Shown here piece after piece: positions 13,481 through 15,447 of a stretch of 15,447 nucleotides of DNA. The notes under the pieces are model-generated. The model searched no databases, had not been told where the DNA came from, and was given only the letters and a program-made list of their open reading frames with translations. The stretch is taken from contig JACKPV010000049.1 of NCBI GenBank assembly GCA_024233305.1, positions 1 through 15,447 of the forward strand. Direction: 5' to 3'. The translations under genes and the position numbers were made by a program. The DNA comes from Verrucomicrobiales bacterium. GTDB taxonomy: Bacteria > Verrucomicrobiota > Verrucomicrobiia > Limisphaerales > J093. How positions within the stretch are numbered: the stretch's first letter is position 1; every line of letters starts with the position of its first letter.

Positions 13481-14542
13481 TCAGGATGCGCGGCAGGGCA
13501 GGTGTACCAACGCGGTGGTCAGCCCGGCGGGATCGGTGAAGATCCGGATGGAGCCTGCGTGCGAATGCGCGATCCAGCGGCATAGGGGAAGTCCCAGGCC
13601 GCAGCCGTCCGTGGTTTGGTGGCGGGAGCCGGGGTTGCGAACGAATCGTTCAAACACTTTGTTCTCCTCGTCACGAGGGATTCCGGGGCCGGTGTTTTGG
13701 ACGCTGATCTCCGCGAACCCCGGTTTTCGGCGGACGGCGAGGGTGATGCTTCCACCGGGGTGGTTGTACTTGGCCGCGTTGTCGGCGAGGTTCAGGAGCA
13801 ACTGCCGGAGCCGGTGGCGGTCGCCGATGACCTCGACGTCCTCACAGGCCGCCAGTGAAACCGCCAGGCCGGACATTTCACCCAGGATCCGGGCGTCTTC
13901 GAAGCACTCCCGTACGAGGGCCGCCAGCGGGACCGGCTGTCGCTCGAGTTCGACCAGGCCGGTATCGGCCCGCGTGAGCAGGGCCAGGGCGTCGACGATG
14001 TCCGCCAGCCGCTGGACTTCGTCCAGCTGGCTTCGCAGCCAATCCTGACGCGCTGTCGAGAGGCCGGGGTCGTCGCGCAGGAGCGACTCGATCTGGCCCC
14101 GCATGACAGTGAGCGGGGTCTTGAGTTCGTGGGAGGCGTGAAGGGTGAATTCCTGGACCTGGCGGAAGGAGCGTTCGACCCGGCCCAGGAGATCCTCGAA
14201 CGCTTTGGCGAGGCGGTCCACTTCGTCGTCCTTGGTGGAGCGGGGCAGCGGCTCGGGGGGATCGCCGGGATGGATGCGGGCCAGGGCCAGGGTGAGTTCA
14301 TTGAGGGGATTCAAAGTGCGCCGCATCATCCACCAGCCGATGCCGAGCACGATGGGAATGCCGCCGTGGAAGACCATTTCCGCGTATTCTCCCCAGTCCG
14401 ATCCCGACGGCTTCGTCTGTCCCAGTTCGCGACGCACGCGGGGTTCGACGACGAATTCGTGATGGGCCAGCCCGGCCAGCAGGAGCAGACAGGCGCCCGC
14501 CACGCAGGCGTAGCGCAGGTCGAGTTTGCGGCGCAGGGTCAT
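13481..14542 (-). CDS. Membrane sensor histidine kinase (HAMP, HisKA, HATPase)
   Basis: Sensor half of a two-component system; it autophosphorylates and passes phosphate to the adjacent regulator. The ATG at 14542 overlaps the regulator's stop (ATGA, 14539-14542), implying translational coupling, and GAAGG sits 7 bases ahead. The open frame extends upstream only as an out-of-frame reading of the regulator. In 353 residues: TM1 about 11-26; a short extracytoplasmic loop about 27-56; TM2 about 57-73; HAMP about 74-128; H-box with His138 in HASHELKTPL; N-box NLADNAAKYN (251-260); G1 NTGPGIP (283-289), where the usual Asp is Asn as in several CusS-like kinases; F-box FERF (297-300); and G2 GCGLGLPL (313-320). 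All catalytic boxes are present. The stimulus is unknown. Confidence 0.93.
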   Translation of the reverse strand: MTLRRKLDLRYACVAGACLLLLAGLAHHEFVVEPRVRRELGQTKPSGSDWGEYAEMVFHGGIPIVLGIGWWMMRRTLNPLNELTLALARIHPGDPPEPLPRSTKDDEVDRLAKAFEDLLGRVERSFRQVQEFTLHASHELKTPLTVMRGQIESLLRDDPGLSTARQDWLRSQLDEVQRLADIVDALALLTRADTGLVELERQPVPLAALVRECFEDARILGEMSGLAVSLAACEDVEVIGDRHRLRQLLLNLADNAAKYNHPGGSITLAVRRKPGFAEISVQNTGPGIPRDEENKVFERFVRNPGSRHQTTDGCGLGLPLCRWIAHSHAGSIRIFTDPAGLTTALVHLPCRAS

Positions 14543-15213
14543 GAGGTTGCCTTCAGCACGTAGCCGGCCCCGCGCACGCTGTGGAGCAGCTTGGTCGCGT
14601 GGCCGTGGTCGATCTTCTCGCGGAGTTTGCGGATGTAGACGTCCACGATGTTCGAGCCCGGGTCGAACTGGTAGTCCCAGGCCTTTTCGATGATCGACAT
14701 GCGGGTGCAAACGCGGCCGGGACGGCGCATGAGGCACTCGAGCACGCGGAACTCACGGGAGGTCAGTTCGATGGCGCGGCCCTCGCGCTCCGCGCGACGG
14801 GTGGTCAAGTCCAGCGAGAGTCCGCTCGTTTCGAGGATCATTGCCGGGGTTTCCGTTCCCCGCCGCATCAGGGCGTGCACGCGGGCCAGGAGTTCATCAA
14901 GCACGAACGGTTTCGGAAGGTAATCGTCCGCGCCGGCATTCAGCCCCTCGATGCGCTCGTTCACCGCGCCCCGGGCGGAGAGCAGCAGCAAGGGGGTGCG
15001 ATTCCCCGAGGCGCGCAGTTGGCGCACCACGCTCAGTCCGTCGCGGCCCGCCAGCATGATGTCCAGCACCACGGCGTCGAACGCGTTCGCCCGGAGGGCG
15101 GCAAGCGCATCGTCCCCGTTGTCCAGCACGTCCACGGCGAATCCCTCGCTCTTCAGGGCTTGGGCCACGAATCGCGCGGTCTTGCCGTCATCTTCCACCA
15201 CGAGGATCCGCAT
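14539..15213 (-). CDS. OmpR/PhoB-family response regulator
   Basis: Transcription factor controlled by the kinase encoded just downstream. The ATG at 15213 begins MRILVVEDD, the standard receiver start; an in-frame ATG at 15258 would add 15 residues that do not fit the family. The 224-residue product has a receiver domain (about 1-118) with acidic pocket Asp8-Asp9, phosphoacceptor Asp51 in VVLDIML, Ser79 and Lys101 in LPKPF, and a winged-helix DNA-binding domain (about 127-222) with ELTSREFRVLECL and the closing RGAGYVLKA. No Shine-Dalgarno sequence precedes it (CTCTCCCC). Its targets are not evident; no repeated operator is visible near its own start. Confidence 0.94.
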   Translation of the reverse strand: MRILVVEDDGKTARFVAQALKSEGFAVDVLDNGDDALAALRANAFDAVVLDIMLAGRDGLSVVRQLRASGNRTPLLLLSARGAVNERIEGLNAGADDYLPKPFVLDELLARVHALMRRGTETPAMILETSGLSLDLTTRRAEREGRAIELTSREFRVLECLMRRPGRVCTRMSIIEKAWDYQFDPGSNIVDVYIRKLREKIDHGHATKLLHSVRGAGYVLKATS

Positions 15214-15318
15214 GGGGAGAGGGTCGCATGAGGCCGGCTTCGCGACAACATCCGCCATCGTTCAGGTCGGTCCGACCGCGAGGTACGGACGTCCCGACGG
15301 CGGTCCGCAGCCCGTTGC

Positions 15319-15447
15319 CTACTGATCTCCCGGAGGTCTCGTTTCGGCGAACGCCTCGACGTCGTAGGTCAGAATTTCGGCGTTGGGCAGTTGCCAGGCG
15401 GTCGCGGTCAGGCCCGCCTTCCGGGCCAGACTTGCAAGGAAGTCCGG
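15319..15447 (-). CDS. C-terminal fragment of an unidentified gene (runs off the right edge)
   Basis: On the minus strand, one frame is open from the window edge to a TAG at 15321-15319, giving 42 residues that begin PDFLASLARKAGL and include AWQLPNAEILTYDVEAF. The balanced composition, unlike the Arg/Pro-rich shadow frames nearby, suggests real coding sequence. It ends 105 bases before the response-regulator start on the same strand, so the two could be co-transcribed. I do not recognise the family. Confidence 0.6.
   Translation of the reverse strand, partial: PDFLASLARKAGLTATAWQLPNAEILTYDVEAFAETRPPGDQ

Overview
The window is high-GC bacterial DNA, most likely from a member of the Verrucomicrobiota (Limisphaerales/Pedosphaera-like). 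This is inferred from a combination of features: a secreted sulfatase, a PEP-CTERM surface protein, a multiheme cytochrome ending in the beta-rich module common on secreted verrucomicrobial proteins, a nusA-infB-rbfA cluster, and starts that mostly lack Shine-Dalgarno sequences. No rRNA, tRNA, CRISPR array, transposase or integrase was seen.

Layout, left to right. (1) 288-1844 (+): secreted formylglycine-type sulfatase. (2) 6454-1961 (-): the translation/transcription cluster nusA-infB-rbfA, converging on the sulfatase. rimP, the usual gene ahead of nusA, is absent. A terminator-shaped hairpin lies directly upstream of nusA, and a near-perfect palindrome lies between nusA and infB. (3) 6455-6923: a non-coding gap bracketed by two outward-pointing intrinsic terminators (left-pointing at 6477-6507, right-pointing at 6745-6772), neither with an obvious gene to terminate. 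(4) 9374-6924 (-): exported nonaheme c-type cytochrome fused to a cadherin/Ig-like domain and a C-terminal secretion-associated module. (5) 9375-10452: about 1.1 kb without a convincing gene, holding short inverted and direct repeats. (6) 10453-12849 (+): two secreted proteins, one with two putative-Ig domains and a C-terminal type I dockerin, the next with a cohesin-like domain and a PEP-CTERM anchor. (7) 12850-13480: non-coding, with two inverted copies of a REP-like hairpin element. (8) 15213-13481 (-): an OmpR-type response regulator and its histidine kinase, joined by a 4-base ATGA overlap. (9) 15447-15319 (-): the last 42 codons of an unidentified gene running off the right edge.

The most interesting signal is the adjacent dockerin/cohesin pair. 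It suggests a small surface-assembly module: the PEP-CTERM protein would be sorted to the envelope by an exosortase encoded elsewhere and display a cohesin that captures the neighbouring dockerin protein. This is inference from domain content and adjacency. No catalytic domain is visible in either protein, so nothing points to a cellulosome. The second interesting area is the non-coding DNA around nusA, where hairpins suggest leader regulation and perhaps a small RNA.
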